A stretch of 64,000 bases of DNA from a bacterium (GTDB lineage: Bacteria > Orphanbacterota > Orphanbacteria > Orphanbacterales > Orphanbacteraceae): the NCBI GenBank assembly GCA_025782575.1, contig JALGYY010000004.1:1-64000 (forward strand), written 5' to 3'. Of this stretch, positions 56,011 through 64,000 are shown in pieces; positions within the stretch are counted from its first letter, which is position 1; the number at the start of each line of letters is the position of its first letter. Made by a program: the position numbers and the translations under genes. Below the pieces are notes generated by a model. It was not told where the DNA came from and searched no databases. It saw nothing but the letters and a program-made list of their open reading frames with translations.

Positions 56011-57306
56011 TTACGGTCCAGGCACCCGAAACTCGATCATCAGAACCGGCCGATTGGCGGCGTTCGGATTCTCCCGTGAATCGAATCGCTTCGCCGTTGT
56101 TCTCGTTTCGTTCCCTGAGAGTAGCCAGCCGAAGTTGCTGTCCGGGTCGTCGACCCAGCTCTGGAGATCAACAGCCATGAGGGAATCGGACCAGCTGTAT
56201 GACCCCGATCCTCCGACGGCAGTTACCCCGCTCGCCACCGGCTCGAAGTCCCCGCCTGGGGTCAGCCATGTTGTGGTATTGAAGAAGGAGTGATCCCATG
56301 TCGCATCCGAGGATTCTGCAGCAATCCCCCGGCCCTCGTTTCCGCCGGCGTCCGAATCCCCCTCTCCCCAGTCGCTAAGAAGACGATGAAGGCCGAATGA
56401 TTCCGACCCGACGATGGTACGAGACATGTGCAGAGTAAGCGTCGCACTCAGGATCCTAGATCCCGCCGGGACCTTACCCTCCAGTTCGAAGGCGAGCAGG
56501 CACCGGCGCACCTGTACTAACTTGGTTCGGCCTGAAAAAAGAAACTGACCGGAACCATTGCTGATCGAATTCTCTGGCGTCGATTCCTCGAAAATTGTGT
56601 TATCCCTCGTTGCAGAAAGAGAGATCGAGTCCGAAGACAAAGCTCCTCCTGCCTGGGTGAACGTCATCTCTCGAGTCAGATCGCCCGCTGTCACTCGAAC
56701 CGTGTCCACTCTTGGTGCCTCGCTCGGGTTTATCCCCCACGCTGCCATGACGGTCCCGTCACCGCTCCCCTCGCTCTCGTTGAGGGAGAGAATGCCGGCG
56801 AGACTGCTGATCGTCCAGTTTGTATTGGAAGTGATACTGACCGATAGAGAACCGGCGGCAGCGACGGTCGTGTCGGTCGGGGCGATCACCAGAATGGTCG
56901 CTCCCGTTTGCGCGACGCGAATTTCTTCAGAGAGGTCTCCGGCACTGACTGTAATTGTATCCGCCCGCTCATCGGGAGCTTCGTTCTCCGCGAACGAGAC
57001 TACGAGCATCTGATCACCATCCCCTTCGGCAGGGACAACGGTGAACCAGTCGGATTGGTGGCTTACTGTCCATGCGGTGTTCGATTTGACGCGAACCTCG
57101 ATTGATCCGGCGGCGGCGGCAACCGTCGTGTCCGATGGGGCGACGGAAAGCGTGAACACTTCCACCGGATCTGTCGAGTCGCCGCAGCCGTACCAGAGAG
57201 CCGCGAACAGGATAACGCCGGCCAGAGTCCGGACAGCGGTACCACGGCAGGCAAGGCCAAGGGGGGCACCCCGCCTGGAGCCCCCCCTCAGGCTCTTATC
57301 GAACAA
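56011..57306 (-). CDS. BACON/DNRLRE-domain lipoprotein
   Basis: A 431-residue lipoprotein. After a signal ending FAALWYGC there are two BACON-type Ig-like domains, about 50-135 and 137-220, each with the pattern SNTAWTVSHQSDWFTVVPAE or SNTNWTISSLAGILSLNESE, then V-T-x-T-x-A-G-D-L. The C-terminal 200 residues are a DNRLRE-like beta sandwich (DNTIFEESTPENSISNGSGQ, LLAFELEGKVPAGSRILSA, DLQSWVDDPDSNFGWLLSG). These modules are found in surface glycan-binding proteins. The start is uncertain: the only in-frame initiator is TTG 57306, overlapping the CHRD gene by 11 bases, and a strong hairpin covers it. Confidence 0.75.
   Translation of the reverse strand: MFDKSLRGGSRRGAPLGLACRGTAVRTLAGVILFAALWYGCGDSTDPVEVFTLSVAPSDTTVAAAAGSIEVRVKSNTAWTVSHQSDWFTVVPAEGDGDQMLVVSFAENEAPDERADTITVSAGDLSEEIRVAQTGATILVIAPTDTTVAAAGSLSVSITSNTNWTISSLAGILSLNESEGSGDGTVMAAWGINPSEAPRVDTVRVTAGDLTREMTFTQAGGALSSDSISLSATRDNTIFEESTPENSISNGSGQFLFSGRTKLVQVRRCLLAFELEGKVPAGSRILSATLTLHMSRTIVGSESFGLHRLLSDWGEGDSDAGGNEGRGIAAESSDATWDHSFFNTTTWLTPGGDFEPVASGVTAVGGSGSYSWSDSLMAVDLQSWVDDPDSNFGWLLSGNETRTTAKRFDSRENPNAANRPVLMIEFRVPGP
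57259..57289 (-). terminator. GC hairpin between the CHRD and BACON genes
   Basis: GGGGGGC (57261-57267) and GCCCCCC (57280-57286) form a very stable stem just after the CHRD stop on the minus strand and just inside the start of the BACON gene. There is no U-run. It may attenuate or mask the start rather than end transcription. Confidence 0.4.
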
Positions 57307-58387
57307 GGGTCATCTGGCGAGTCTCCTCGAACCGGCCGCTCCGCATGTGCGCGATGTAAGTTCCGGACGAAACATCGTTCCCCCGGGAATCCTTGCCGTC
57401 CCAGGTTCCGGTAAACGAACCGGCGTCCCGGAACCCGCTCTCGAGAACTGTAACCAGGCGGCCGACGATATCATAAACGGAAAGCACGACCTGGCCTGGT
57501 TCGGCCAGATCAAATCGGATTCGTGTTGTCGGATTGAACGGGTTCGGTCTGTTCGCATGCAATGCAAATGTTGCCGGAATAATCCCCCCCTCCGGGCCGT
57601 CGACCGAGACCGAAGCAAGATCGAGGATCTGCCCGCGAATTTCGCCTCCGGGGAAAGCGGAAGTATGCAGATTCACGTAGGTCAGCCCGGCGAGAATATC
57701 TGCCTCTTCGGCTTCAGAGAAACTCCAGACGCCGATTTTGGGGCTGCCTGTAATAGGAGCGAGGCCGAAGAGAATACCGCCGATCGAGCCAATGGCCGCG
57801 GGGCCATGAATGTGGCCCACCGGTTCCGGCGTACCTAAGCCACTGTAGTCGATTCGAAACGCAAGCGTGTTCGCCGCCTGGTCGAGGAAGAACGTGCCGG
57901 ACCCGGTTGCCGACGATCCCGTCGGGGGGACCGGCTGCACGCCGTCAAGAGTAGCCGTCAATTCGATAGCCGCGGCGTTCACCAGAATCTGCCCGCGGAT
58001 CTCACCTCCGGGAAAGCCTGTAGTGTGGATGTTCACGTATGTCAAACCGGCGAGGATATTCGCCTCCATGAATTGCGGGAAATTCCAGACACCTACTTTG
58101 GGAGTGCCGGTGCCGAGGTCGAAGAGGACGGCGCCATTCGATCCGACATTTGCGGGGCCATGAATATGGGCCAGGGTCTCGGCGGAACCGAGCCCGGAAA
58201 AAGTGATCTCATAGGAGAGAGTGTTCGCCACCGGATCGAGGATGAACGATCCCGATCCGGTACCGGCCGATCCGGTCGGCGGTACTACCTGTGACTCATC
58301 GATCGAGGCTGTCAGGTAGGTGGCACCGTAAGCATGCGGCGCCAGACAGAGCAGTAGCAGAACGGTGAAACGAAGCTTGAGCGACAT
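57296..58387 (-). CDS. Two-CHRD-domain secreted protein with FlgD-like tail
   Basis: A 363-residue secreted protein: signal peptide to about 22 (LLLLCLAPHAYG), then two CHRD domains (about 23-140 and 141-265). These share TLAHIHGPANVGSNGAVLFD or PVGHIHGPAAIGSIGGILFG, and ILAGLTYVNIHTTGFPGGEI followed by RGQI. The GEIRGQI ending and the H-I-H-G-P motif are diagnostic of CHRD. The FlgD-like tail follows (HANRPNPFNPTTRIRFDLA ... TWDGKDSRGNDVSSGTYI ... TRQMTLVR). ATG 58387 has AAGGGAG upstream. It leads an operon with the BACON lipoprotein. The function of bacterial CHRD proteins is not known to me. Confidence 0.88.
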   Translation of the reverse strand: MSLKLRFTVLLLLCLAPHAYGATYLTASIDESQVVPPTGSAGTGSGSFILDPVANTLSYEITFSGLGSAETLAHIHGPANVGSNGAVLFDLGTGTPKVGVWNFPQFMEANILAGLTYVNIHTTGFPGGEIRGQILVNAAAIELTATLDGVQPVPPTGSSATGSGTFFLDQAANTLAFRIDYSGLGTPEPVGHIHGPAAIGSIGGILFGLAPITGSPKIGVWSFSEAEEADILAGLTYVNLHTSAFPGGEIRGQILDLASVSVDGPEGGIIPATFALHANRPNPFNPTTRIRFDLAEPGQVVLSVYDIVGRLVTVLESGFRDAGSFTGTWDGKDSRGNDVSSGTYIAHMRSGRFEETRQMTLVR

Positions 58388-58638
58388 CCGGGACTCCCTT
58401 CGTCTTAGTAGGTTTTTGATCCGGCAGGCGGAAACAGGCCGGCGCAGATTCCCGCGGGGGACGGAGTCGCTGAAGGGCGAGATGATGATGCGCGTTCGAC
58501 ACCAGCCGGGATCGTGCCATATCGCCGTCTATTACGCCAGATACGGCTGCAGGGGGGAACGTATATTAGAGTATAGCAGAAACTCCCGTCGCCTTCCACC
58601 GGCGCCGCGCCTGACCGCGTCTCTGGTATGCTAGGCAC

Positions 58639-59142
58639 ATGAGGAAGTATCTCGCCGTGGTTGCCATACTCGGTTTCACCGCGGGCGCGGGAGCGACTGA
58701 GCTGACTTTACGGATCGGGCAGGGCGGATTTCGCGATGACCGCGCCCCCGACGGAAAGCTTGGCGGCGGTCAAGTCTGTCTGGACATCAAGCACAGCGGA
58801 CGACCGCTGGCCGTTTCAATCGGGCACGAGTATTACACAAAGAGCCCCGACCCGACTCAATCTTATGAGATACGCGACATTCTAATGGGCGCCGTCTTCT
58901 ACGTGATACGGCTGGCCGAGGGACGTCCGACCGATCTCTACCTGGGGGGCGGCATGGGCCGGCTTCGCATTCCTCAGGGCGAGAAGGCCGCCATGTTCCA
59001 GGCCATCGCCGGAATCCGCACCAAAGCATTCTGGAAGATCGGGATCTACGCCGAGGGGAAGTACATCCACAGCAGGGGAGAACTGATCCACTTCAACGAG
59101 GCCGCCCTCCTGGTCGGCATCTCTTACAGTCTGCGCTTGTAA
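58639..59142 (+). CDS. Hypothetical outer-membrane beta-barrel-like protein
   Basis: A 167-residue protein with a signal peptide (to about AGAGA, residue 18) and strands alternating hydrophobic and polar residues: ELTLRIGQGGFRDDRAPDGK, RPLAVSIGHEYYTKSPDPTQ, TDLYLGGGMGRLRI, FWKIGIYAEGKYIHS and the terminal LLVGISYSLRL, which ends in an aromatic-x-hydrophobic pattern typical of barrels inserted by BamA. No family is recognised. It is followed by half of a GGGGACACAAT element. Confidence 0.6.
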   Translation: MRKYLAVVAILGFTAGAGATELTLRIGQGGFRDDRAPDGKLGGGQVCLDIKHSGRPLAVSIGHEYYTKSPDPTQSYEIRDILMGAVFYVIRLAEGRPTDLYLGGGMGRLRIPQGEKAAMFQAIAGIRTKAFWKIGIYAEGKYIHSRGELIHFNEAALLVGISYSLRL

Positions 59143-59165
59143 CAGACCGGGAGGACTTCGAGAGA

Positions 59166-59183
59166 GTTCCGTTTTGTGTCCCC
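59166..59183. repeat. Right half of a GGGGACACAAT element (diverged)
   Basis: GTTCCGTTTTGTGTCCCC, followed by GGAATAC, resembles the right end of the hairpin element with a changed centre. It lies 24 bases after the preceding stop. Confidence 0.5.
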
Positions 59184-59286
59184 GGAATACGGGGGCGGGA
59201 TATGTTACTCTTCAGGTCAATAAGGGGCCTGTAAAATACTGTGAGCCCCGTAATTCGATCCTCCCGGTAAAATGATCGGATGGGCC

Positions 59287-62001
59287 ATGCCTCTGAAATC
59301 AGGCCAAGCACTTTCCCATTATAAGATTCTCGAAAAGATAGGCGCCGGTGGGATGGGCGAAGTGTATCGCGCCTATGACACGCGACTGGAGCGGGAGGTC
59401 GCGGTCAAGGTCCTGCCCGAAGCCTTCGCGGCGGATCCGGAAAGGCTGGCGCGGTTCGAGCGTGAGGCGAAGTCCATCGCTGCCCTCTCCCATCCGAATA
59501 TCGTGGTGATCCATTCGGTCGAAGAGTCCGACGGACTTCACTTCCTTACAATGGAGCTGGTTGAAGGGAAGACACTGACCCATTCCATTCGGAAGAACGG
59601 ACTGCCACTCGATCAGATCTTCAAAATCGCCTCCCAGGTACTCGATGCGGTAAACACCGCCCACCGGCAGGGGATCATGCACCGGGACCTCAAGCCGGGC
59701 AATATCATGGTCACAAGCGAGGGCCGGGTGAAGGTCCTGGACTTCGGTCTAGCCAAACTCATGGAAGAGCCTGCCGCACCTGCCATGAGCCTGCAAATGA
59801 CTGAGCCTGTCACAGCGGAGGGGCATATCGTGGGAACGGTCGCCTACATGTCCCCGGAACAGGCCGAAGGGAAACCGGTTGATCCTCGCAGTGATATTTT
59901 CTCTCTCGGCATTATCCTGTACGAGATGGCGACCGGTAAGCGGCCCTTTCAGGGTGATACGAGTGCCTCGCTCATCTCTTCCATCCTGAGGGACATGCCT
60001 CCGCCGGTTACCGAACTGAACGACAACCTCCCCCGTCACTTTGGCAGGATTGTAAAGCGCTGTCTCTCCAAGAACCCGAAAGATCGTTACCAGACCGCGG
60101 CTGATGTGCGTATCGAGTTGAAAGGGTTGAAGTCCGAGCACGATTCGGAAGGTCTTCTGGCGCGGCCGGACCCACGATCGGGATCACAGCGCCGGCACGC
60201 GTCACGCCCCCGGTTTGTCCGAGGAGGCTTTCTCTTTCTAGTCGCCGTCCTTCTCGCTGCGGGAGGCTATTTTGCCGTCAAGCGGTTTGCGCCTCCCGGC
60301 GAGGGGATACCTGTTTCCGCAGGCGATGAGGACGAGGCTTTCGTGGTGGCAATCGCACCATTCTGGGGAGCGAACACGGAGGCGATGGAAGAGGGCAAAG
60401 TGATGCAGACCCTGGTGGAGCGTGAAGTATTTGAAGAATTGGGAAGAGAGGAAAACGTGACAATTCTAGGGAAGGAGATTTCTGAGATTCCACGCTCCCA
60501 TGCGGCCGCTCACTCACTCGGGGAGAGGCTTGGCGCAACGGCCGTGATCTGGGGTGAAGTTCTTGTCCTTCGTGGCGAGGTGGACATACAGCCCTACATT
60601 ACCATGACAAAGCCTGTCTCGTCTCGAGAGGATGAATCGCCCGACGCTCTCGAAATACGTCTCGACGAACCCGACCAATTGAGCGTGCGAAAAGCAAAGG
60701 CGGAGGAAATGGGAGATCTGGCTCTGCTGGTGGCGGGAAGCTTCTACAGAGAGAAAGATCCGGAAAAAGCTCTTGTCTTGCTTCGAAGAATCGCCCCCCC
60801 CTCGCGGGAGAGCGTGCGCGCGCAGGGACGGATATTGGAAGATCTGAAGAAGTGGGAGAAAGCGGAGCGACACTACCGAAGATCGATCGAACTCGATCCG
60901 GAGTGGGCCAAGCCCCATGATAATCTGGCCCATCTGCTTCACTATCAACTGGACGACAGTGATGGAGCCATTCGGGAATATGAAAGAGCGATCGAGATCG
61001 ACCCGGAATGGACCAAGCCACATAGCGGGTTGGGACGTCTGCTCAGGGAGCGTGGAGATTACGCGCGAGCCACGAAAGAGTTTGAAAGAGCGATGGATCT
61101 TGATTCAAAAGATTCGTGGCCTCATCACGAACTCGGCCATGTTTATGAAGAGCAGAAGATGTACAGCGATGCCGAAAGAGAGTATGAGAAGGCAATCGAA
61201 CTGAACCCGGATCGTGCCTGGAATTATGTCTGCTTCGCCAAATCCTACAAGTTGCAGCTACGTTACGAGGAGGCCCTTGCCAAGTTCGAGGAGGCGGCTC
61301 AAGTTGATACTACCCTGGCCTCGCCACACAACGAAATGGGGTTGATCTATTATGGACAGGAGAGATACGAAGCTGCACTGGCAGAGTTTGAAAGAGCGCT
61401 CGAACTCAAGCCGGATTGGACGAGCCCCCTTAATAATCTGGGCCTTGTGTATCAACTCCAAGGTCGGATAGAGGAGGCGATTGCAACGATTCAAAAGGCC
61501 ATCGAGATTGACCCGGAGGATGCTGACTACCACTTCGCCTTAGGTCTATTTTACGTGGACATGGGTCGATTCGAGGATTCAGATTTAGAACTGGAAAGGG
61601 CCCTCGAACTGAATCCTGACGATAAATTCTCGCATCTCCATTACTTCATAGGTCGTTACCGGGCCGGGAATGCTGGTGCAGCGCATGCGCGTATCGGTGA
61701 GTTCGCAAAACGCCTCGAAGGGGATGAGTGGATTATCCCTGTCATCCGTTTCTACGCCGGGGAGGTCGGGGAGGAAACGGTGTGGGAAGCGGCGAATGAC
61801 ACACTCCCTGAGGGAAAAGTGCAAAAGCAATGCGAAGCGTACTACTACCTTGGAATAGCGCACCTGCTCGGAATGAACAGAACCCCGGCGGACACGGCAA
61901 AGGCGAAAGAGTACTTCGAGAAATGTGTCGCCACGGAAATAACAGGCTACATTGAATACACATCTGCCAAGGCGGAACTGGAACGCATTAACCGGAACTG
62001 A
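59287..62001 (+). CDS. Transmembrane Ser/Thr kinase with TPR array
   Basis: A 904-residue protein. Residues 8-270 are a complete kinase (GAGGMGEVYRA, HRDLKPGNIM, VLDFGLAKLM, MSPEQAEG). A membrane helix lies at about 313-331 (GFLFLVAVLLAAGGYFAV). Residues about 345-450 (FVVAIAPFWGANTEAMEEGK ... RLGATAVIWGEVLVLRGEVD) resemble the TolB/FlgO-like domain that follows such kinases. From about 520 there are eight or nine TPR units (such as KPHDNLAHLLHYQLDDSDGA and WTSPLNNLGLVYQLQGRIEE). ATG 59287 is chosen because related kinases begin M-P-L-x-x-G; ATG 59272 is possible. The thioredoxin-fold gene follows 27 bases later. Confidence 0.92.
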   Translation: MPLKSGQALSHYKILEKIGAGGMGEVYRAYDTRLEREVAVKVLPEAFAADPERLARFEREAKSIAALSHPNIVVIHSVEESDGLHFLTMELVEGKTLTHSIRKNGLPLDQIFKIASQVLDAVNTAHRQGIMHRDLKPGNIMVTSEGRVKVLDFGLAKLMEEPAAPAMSLQMTEPVTAEGHIVGTVAYMSPEQAEGKPVDPRSDIFSLGIILYEMATGKRPFQGDTSASLISSILRDMPPPVTELNDNLPRHFGRIVKRCLSKNPKDRYQTAADVRIELKGLKSEHDSEGLLARPDPRSGSQRRHASRPRFVRGGFLFLVAVLLAAGGYFAVKRFAPPGEGIPVSAGDEDEAFVVAIAPFWGANTEAMEEGKVMQTLVEREVFEELGREENVTILGKEISEIPRSHAAAHSLGERLGATAVIWGEVLVLRGEVDIQPYITMTKPVSSREDESPDALEIRLDEPDQLSVRKAKAEEMGDLALLVAGSFYREKDPEKALVLLRRIAPPSRESVRAQGRILEDLKKWEKAERHYRRSIELDPEWAKPHDNLAHLLHYQLDDSDGAIREYERAIEIDPEWTKPHSGLGRLLRERGDYARATKEFERAMDLDSKDSWPHHELGHVYEEQKMYSDAEREYEKAIELNPDRAWNYVCFAKSYKLQLRYEEALAKFEEAAQVDTTLASPHNEMGLIYYGQERYEAALAEFERALELKPDWTSPLNNLGLVYQLQGRIEEAIATIQKAIEIDPEDADYHFALGLFYVDMGRFEDSDLELERALELNPDDKFSHLHYFIGRYRAGNAGAAHARIGEFAKRLEGDEWIIPVIRFYAGEVGEETVWEAANDTLPEGKVQKQCEAYYYLGIAHLLGMNRTPADTAKAKEYFEKCVATEITGYIEYTSAKAELERINRN

Positions 62002-62028
62002 CTTCTGCTCACAGGGAGAACTTGTCAA

Positions 62029-62595
62029 ATGAATCTCAAGCCGAACCGGAACGGCGTTTTCCTGCTGCTGGTCGGTCTTCTCGTTCTTCTTGCTCCGCCG
62101 GCTGTGAGCCCGGTGGAGCCGCCCTTGCAATCCCGGCGCGGCTCGATGTCGGACGACAAGATATTGTTCCCGGACTTCGTGACCGATATCGACGGCCGGA
62201 TGATCGACGTAGGGGCACTTGCCGGCAACCACAATCTCGTCGTGGTCACACTGAAGGCGCCCTGGTGCTCTGTTTGCCAGAGACAGCTCGTCCGAATCCG
62301 GGAGCGCCTTCCGGAACTGGAATCGTGCGGCGTCACGTTTCTGGTGCTCGCTCCGGGAACACCCGAAGAACTGAACTCCATTCGTGAACGAACGGGTTTT
62401 CGTTTTCCGTTTGTCGCCGACAACGAACTTGCTATCGCCCGCTCACTTGGAATTGCCCTGACGAAAAGCGAGATACTACCCTGCATGCTTCAGATCCTGC
62501 CCGATCGCAGGATCGGCTGGCGCCAGCTTGGTCGAAGCGGCATCTACTTCGGCGACCAGGAGCTTACCTCCTACTTTGACTGTTCCCGCGTTTAG
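62029..62595 (+). CDS. Thioredoxin-fold (AhpC/TSA-like) protein
   Basis: A 188-residue protein with an N-terminal hydrophobic signal/anchor (GVFLLLVGLLVLLAPPAVSP), then a redoxin fold: ILFPDFVTDIDGRMIDVGAL, NLVVVTLKAPWCSVCQRQLV with a C-x-x-C motif (about 82-85), FLVLAPGTPEELNSIRERTG, FRFPFVADNELAIARSLGIA, and a late ILPDRRIGWRQLGRSG. It is probably a periplasmic thiol oxidoreductase or peroxiredoxin-like protein. ATG 62029 has GGGAG nine bases upstream. It may be co-transcribed with the kinase gene. Confidence 0.78.
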   Translation: MNLKPNRNGVFLLLVGLLVLLAPPAVSPVEPPLQSRRGSMSDDKILFPDFVTDIDGRMIDVGALAGNHNLVVVTLKAPWCSVCQRQLVRIRERLPELESCGVTFLVLAPGTPEELNSIRERTGFRFPFVADNELAIARSLGIALTKSEILPCMLQILPDRRIGWRQLGRSGIYFGDQELTSYFDCSRV

Positions 62596-62780
62596 CTTCT
62601 TCTCCTCCTCCCCGGCAGGTGGCTCACGTGTCCGGAAACCTGCCTAAATTCCCCATGATCTGGCCGCGTCGACCGTTTTGCATTAGATTCAGTTGAGGAT
62701 CTGTCTTTCACAGGGCGGTTCTACGCGAAGCAGCGCCGAGGCCAATCACATAATCTGATATTCAAAAAAGGACGTCATCC

Positions 62781-63527
62781 ATGAACAGACAGTCCATCGC
62801 ACTGATCTCCCTCCTGGGTACCTTGCTCATTCCGCAGACAGCTCCGGCCCACAACATCATCCTCCAGCCTAACGGCGGCGAAACTTTCACAGCCGGCGAT
62901 GTAGTGACGATCGAATGGGCTATCGGTATCAATCATAACCTCCAGAACTGGGATATCTGGTACACAACGGCAGACAGCACAACGAACTCTTCATGCGGGA
63001 ATTCTTCCGGTCCATGGACCGCGATCCAACTGAATATTCCACCCACTTGCTCGAACGGTGGGGGCGGACTCTGCTCTGCCGGCCCATGTGTGACGACGTA
63101 CCTGTGGACAATTCCGACATCCCTGGCGTCGAACACGGTGAAGATCCGCGTTCGCATGGACAATTCGGCAACCGATTATTACGATCGCTCCGACGCGCCC
63201 TTCTCGGTCCTTGCCCCGACCAGCCTCCCCTCCCCGAACGTCGCAGCCAGGTTTGTTCTGGAGCAGGCCCGGCCCAATCCGTTCAATCCTCAGACGACCA
63301 TCGGATTCGTGCTTCAGGAGGATGTGCCTCTCTTGCGACTTGTGATTCATGATGTGCGGGGGGCAGGTGTGAAAACCTTGATTGACGGACCCTACTCGGC
63401 CGGGCGCGGATCCGCAATATGGGATGGTACGGATGAGTCGGGAATAGAAGTCGCAAGCGGAGTGTACTTCTACAGGCTGCAGGTGGATGCTGAGAATGCG
63501 ATACGCAAGATCGTACTGGTAAGATAA
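62781..63527 (+). CDS. Secreted protein with Kre9/KNH-like domain and FlgD-like tail
   Basis: A 248-residue secreted protein: signal peptide to about 23 (TAPAH), then an Ig-like domain starting LQPNGGETFTAGDVVTIEWA and ending TIPTSLASNTVKIRVRMDNS, which matches the Kre9/KNH-like (Ser-Thr-rich glycoprotein N-terminal) type. Four Cys lie in the middle. The FlgD-like tail (LEQARPNPFNPQTTIGFVL ... IWDGTDESGIEVASGVYF ... AIRKIVLVR) completes it. It is the shortest protein here with that tail. ATG 62781 has AAGGA upstream. Confidence 0.8.
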   Translation: MNRQSIALISLLGTLLIPQTAPAHNIILQPNGGETFTAGDVVTIEWAIGINHNLQNWDIWYTTADSTTNSSCGNSSGPWTAIQLNIPPTCSNGGGGLCSAGPCVTTYLWTIPTSLASNTVKIRVRMDNSATDYYDRSDAPFSVLAPTSLPSPNVAARFVLEQARPNPFNPQTTIGFVLQEDVPLLRLVIHDVRGAGVKTLIDGPYSAGRGSAIWDGTDESGIEVASGVYFYRLQVDAENAIRKIVLVR

Positions 63528-63720
63528 ACGGAAGCTCGCGGCTGACTTCCCGCGTCTCCTTAAAGAAGATTAAGCAGTAATGTAATACACTGAATCCGTT
63601 TATGTTCGAATTCTAGTGACTTCTACTAGATTCCATGTTAGTGTGCTTTCGGAATGAGTCAGGACGAATTCGGCTCCAGTCGGCCCATCCCATCCAAAAC
63701 CCAAGCAGAGGAGGCTCCCC

Positions 63721-64000
63721 ATGCCGTCTTGCTCTCGGGCAACATTAGTTTCTCTAGTCGTTTTCCTAGTCTCCATAGCATCGATCTCGATCTCCGGTGC
63801 TGAAGAGTACCCCCCGCTTCTCCAGCAGAACAACGCAACAGCCTTTCCCGGGAATAATCCTGCGGTAGCTGGAATCATCTTCACCAACACCCATGCCTAC
63901 GGCGACGTAACGATCAAAGTTGACGTGCATAACAACTTTTTAGGCGATTTCACCAAGTATTGGTGGGTATACACGGTAACGAATCACACGTACGATCCGA
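63721..64000 (+). CDS. Secreted protein, partial at the window edge
   Basis: ATG 63721 follows GAGGAGGC. The first 26 residues are a signal peptide (TLVSLVVFLVSIASISISGA), then EEYPPLLQQNNATAFPGNNP and DVTIKVDVHNNFLGDF, read open to the last base. The mature start suggests a beta-rich secreted protein. No family can be named from 93 residues. A minus-strand frame over the same bases is a shadow. Confidence 0.7.
   Translation, partial: MPSCSRATLVSLVVFLVSIASISISGAEEYPPLLQQNNATAFPGNNPAVAGIIFTNTHAYGDVTIKVDVHNNFLGDFTKYWWVYTVTNHTYDP

Noticed and set aside
56011-57306. Internal ATG or GTG start for the BACON lipoprotein
   Set aside because: No in-frame ATG or GTG precedes the signal peptide; only TTG 57306 is available, so the start is left there with doubt.

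Overview
The window looks like a chromosomal segment of a Gram-negative bacterium of the FCB/Eisenbacteria-Krumholzibacteriota type. This placement is inferred from gene content, not from a marker gene. Six secreted proteins end in the same FlgD-like Ig domain, with NPFNP near its start, a WDG motif in the middle and a final K-x-x-L-x-R-type tail. The window also has three large Ser/Thr kinases, many lipoproteins, a TatT-type TRAP transporter and many small palindromic repeats. No rRNA, tRNA or CRISPR array was seen.

Layout. 0.1-3.2 kb: a PEGA lipoprotein and an ADP-ribosylglycohydrolase gene whose 5' third is duplicated on the far side of a uracil-DNA-glycosylase-like gene. 3.5-5.9 kb: a DUF1207 outer-membrane protein diverges from a compact ArsR operon. 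That operon holds a textbook promoter, two related operators, a 54-residue Cys-rich peptide gene that starts behind a perfect Shine-Dalgarno, and a carboxymuconolactone-decarboxylase (AhpD-like) gene interrupted by UGA in a C-x-x-U motif with a SECIS-like hairpin behind it. I read the last gene as a selenoprotein that standard gene calling would miss. 6-10.5 kb: a decayed fibronectin-III gene, a lipoprotein, and an AbiE-type toxin-antitoxin region. The AbiEii toxin and an AbiEi regulator converge with overlapping 3' ends, a second AbiEi gene is frameshifted and followed by a truncated partner, and two perfect palindromes of 34 and 30 bp share one core between the divergent regulators.

11.2-19.6 kb: three secreted repeat proteins with FlgD-like tails, interrupted by a higBA module. 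19.7-28 kb: a defence/mobile island with a brnT-brnA-plus-one operon, a TOTE-type primase-helicase fusion, an AAA/DUF4143 ATPase behind four 14-bp iterons at 22-23 bp spacing, RhuM, a PolB-like exonuclease, a decayed transposase and a decayed brnA copy. 28.7-36.4 kb: an alpha/beta hydrolase, a GH5 remnant fused tail-to-tail with a parE/phd module, a SEC-C protein, a merR-controlled operon whose MerT-thioredoxin gene has an in-frame TAG, and an intact GH5 lipoprotein.

36.4-64 kb: a 1892-residue kinase/STAND-ATPase protein carrying two tandem oligopeptide-binding domains, a TatT-DctP-DctQ-DctM transporter operon, a kinase-TPR protein, an acetolactate-decarboxylase-like lipoprotein, more FlgD-tailed proteins, a sulfatase-fold enzyme coupled to RlmD, a CHRD-BACON operon, a third kinase-TPR protein with a thioredoxin-fold gene behind it, and a partial secreted protein at the right edge.

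At least four families of short palindromic repeats lie between the genes, mostly beside broken genes. No REP-associated transposase gene is in the window, so they appear to be mobilised in trans.
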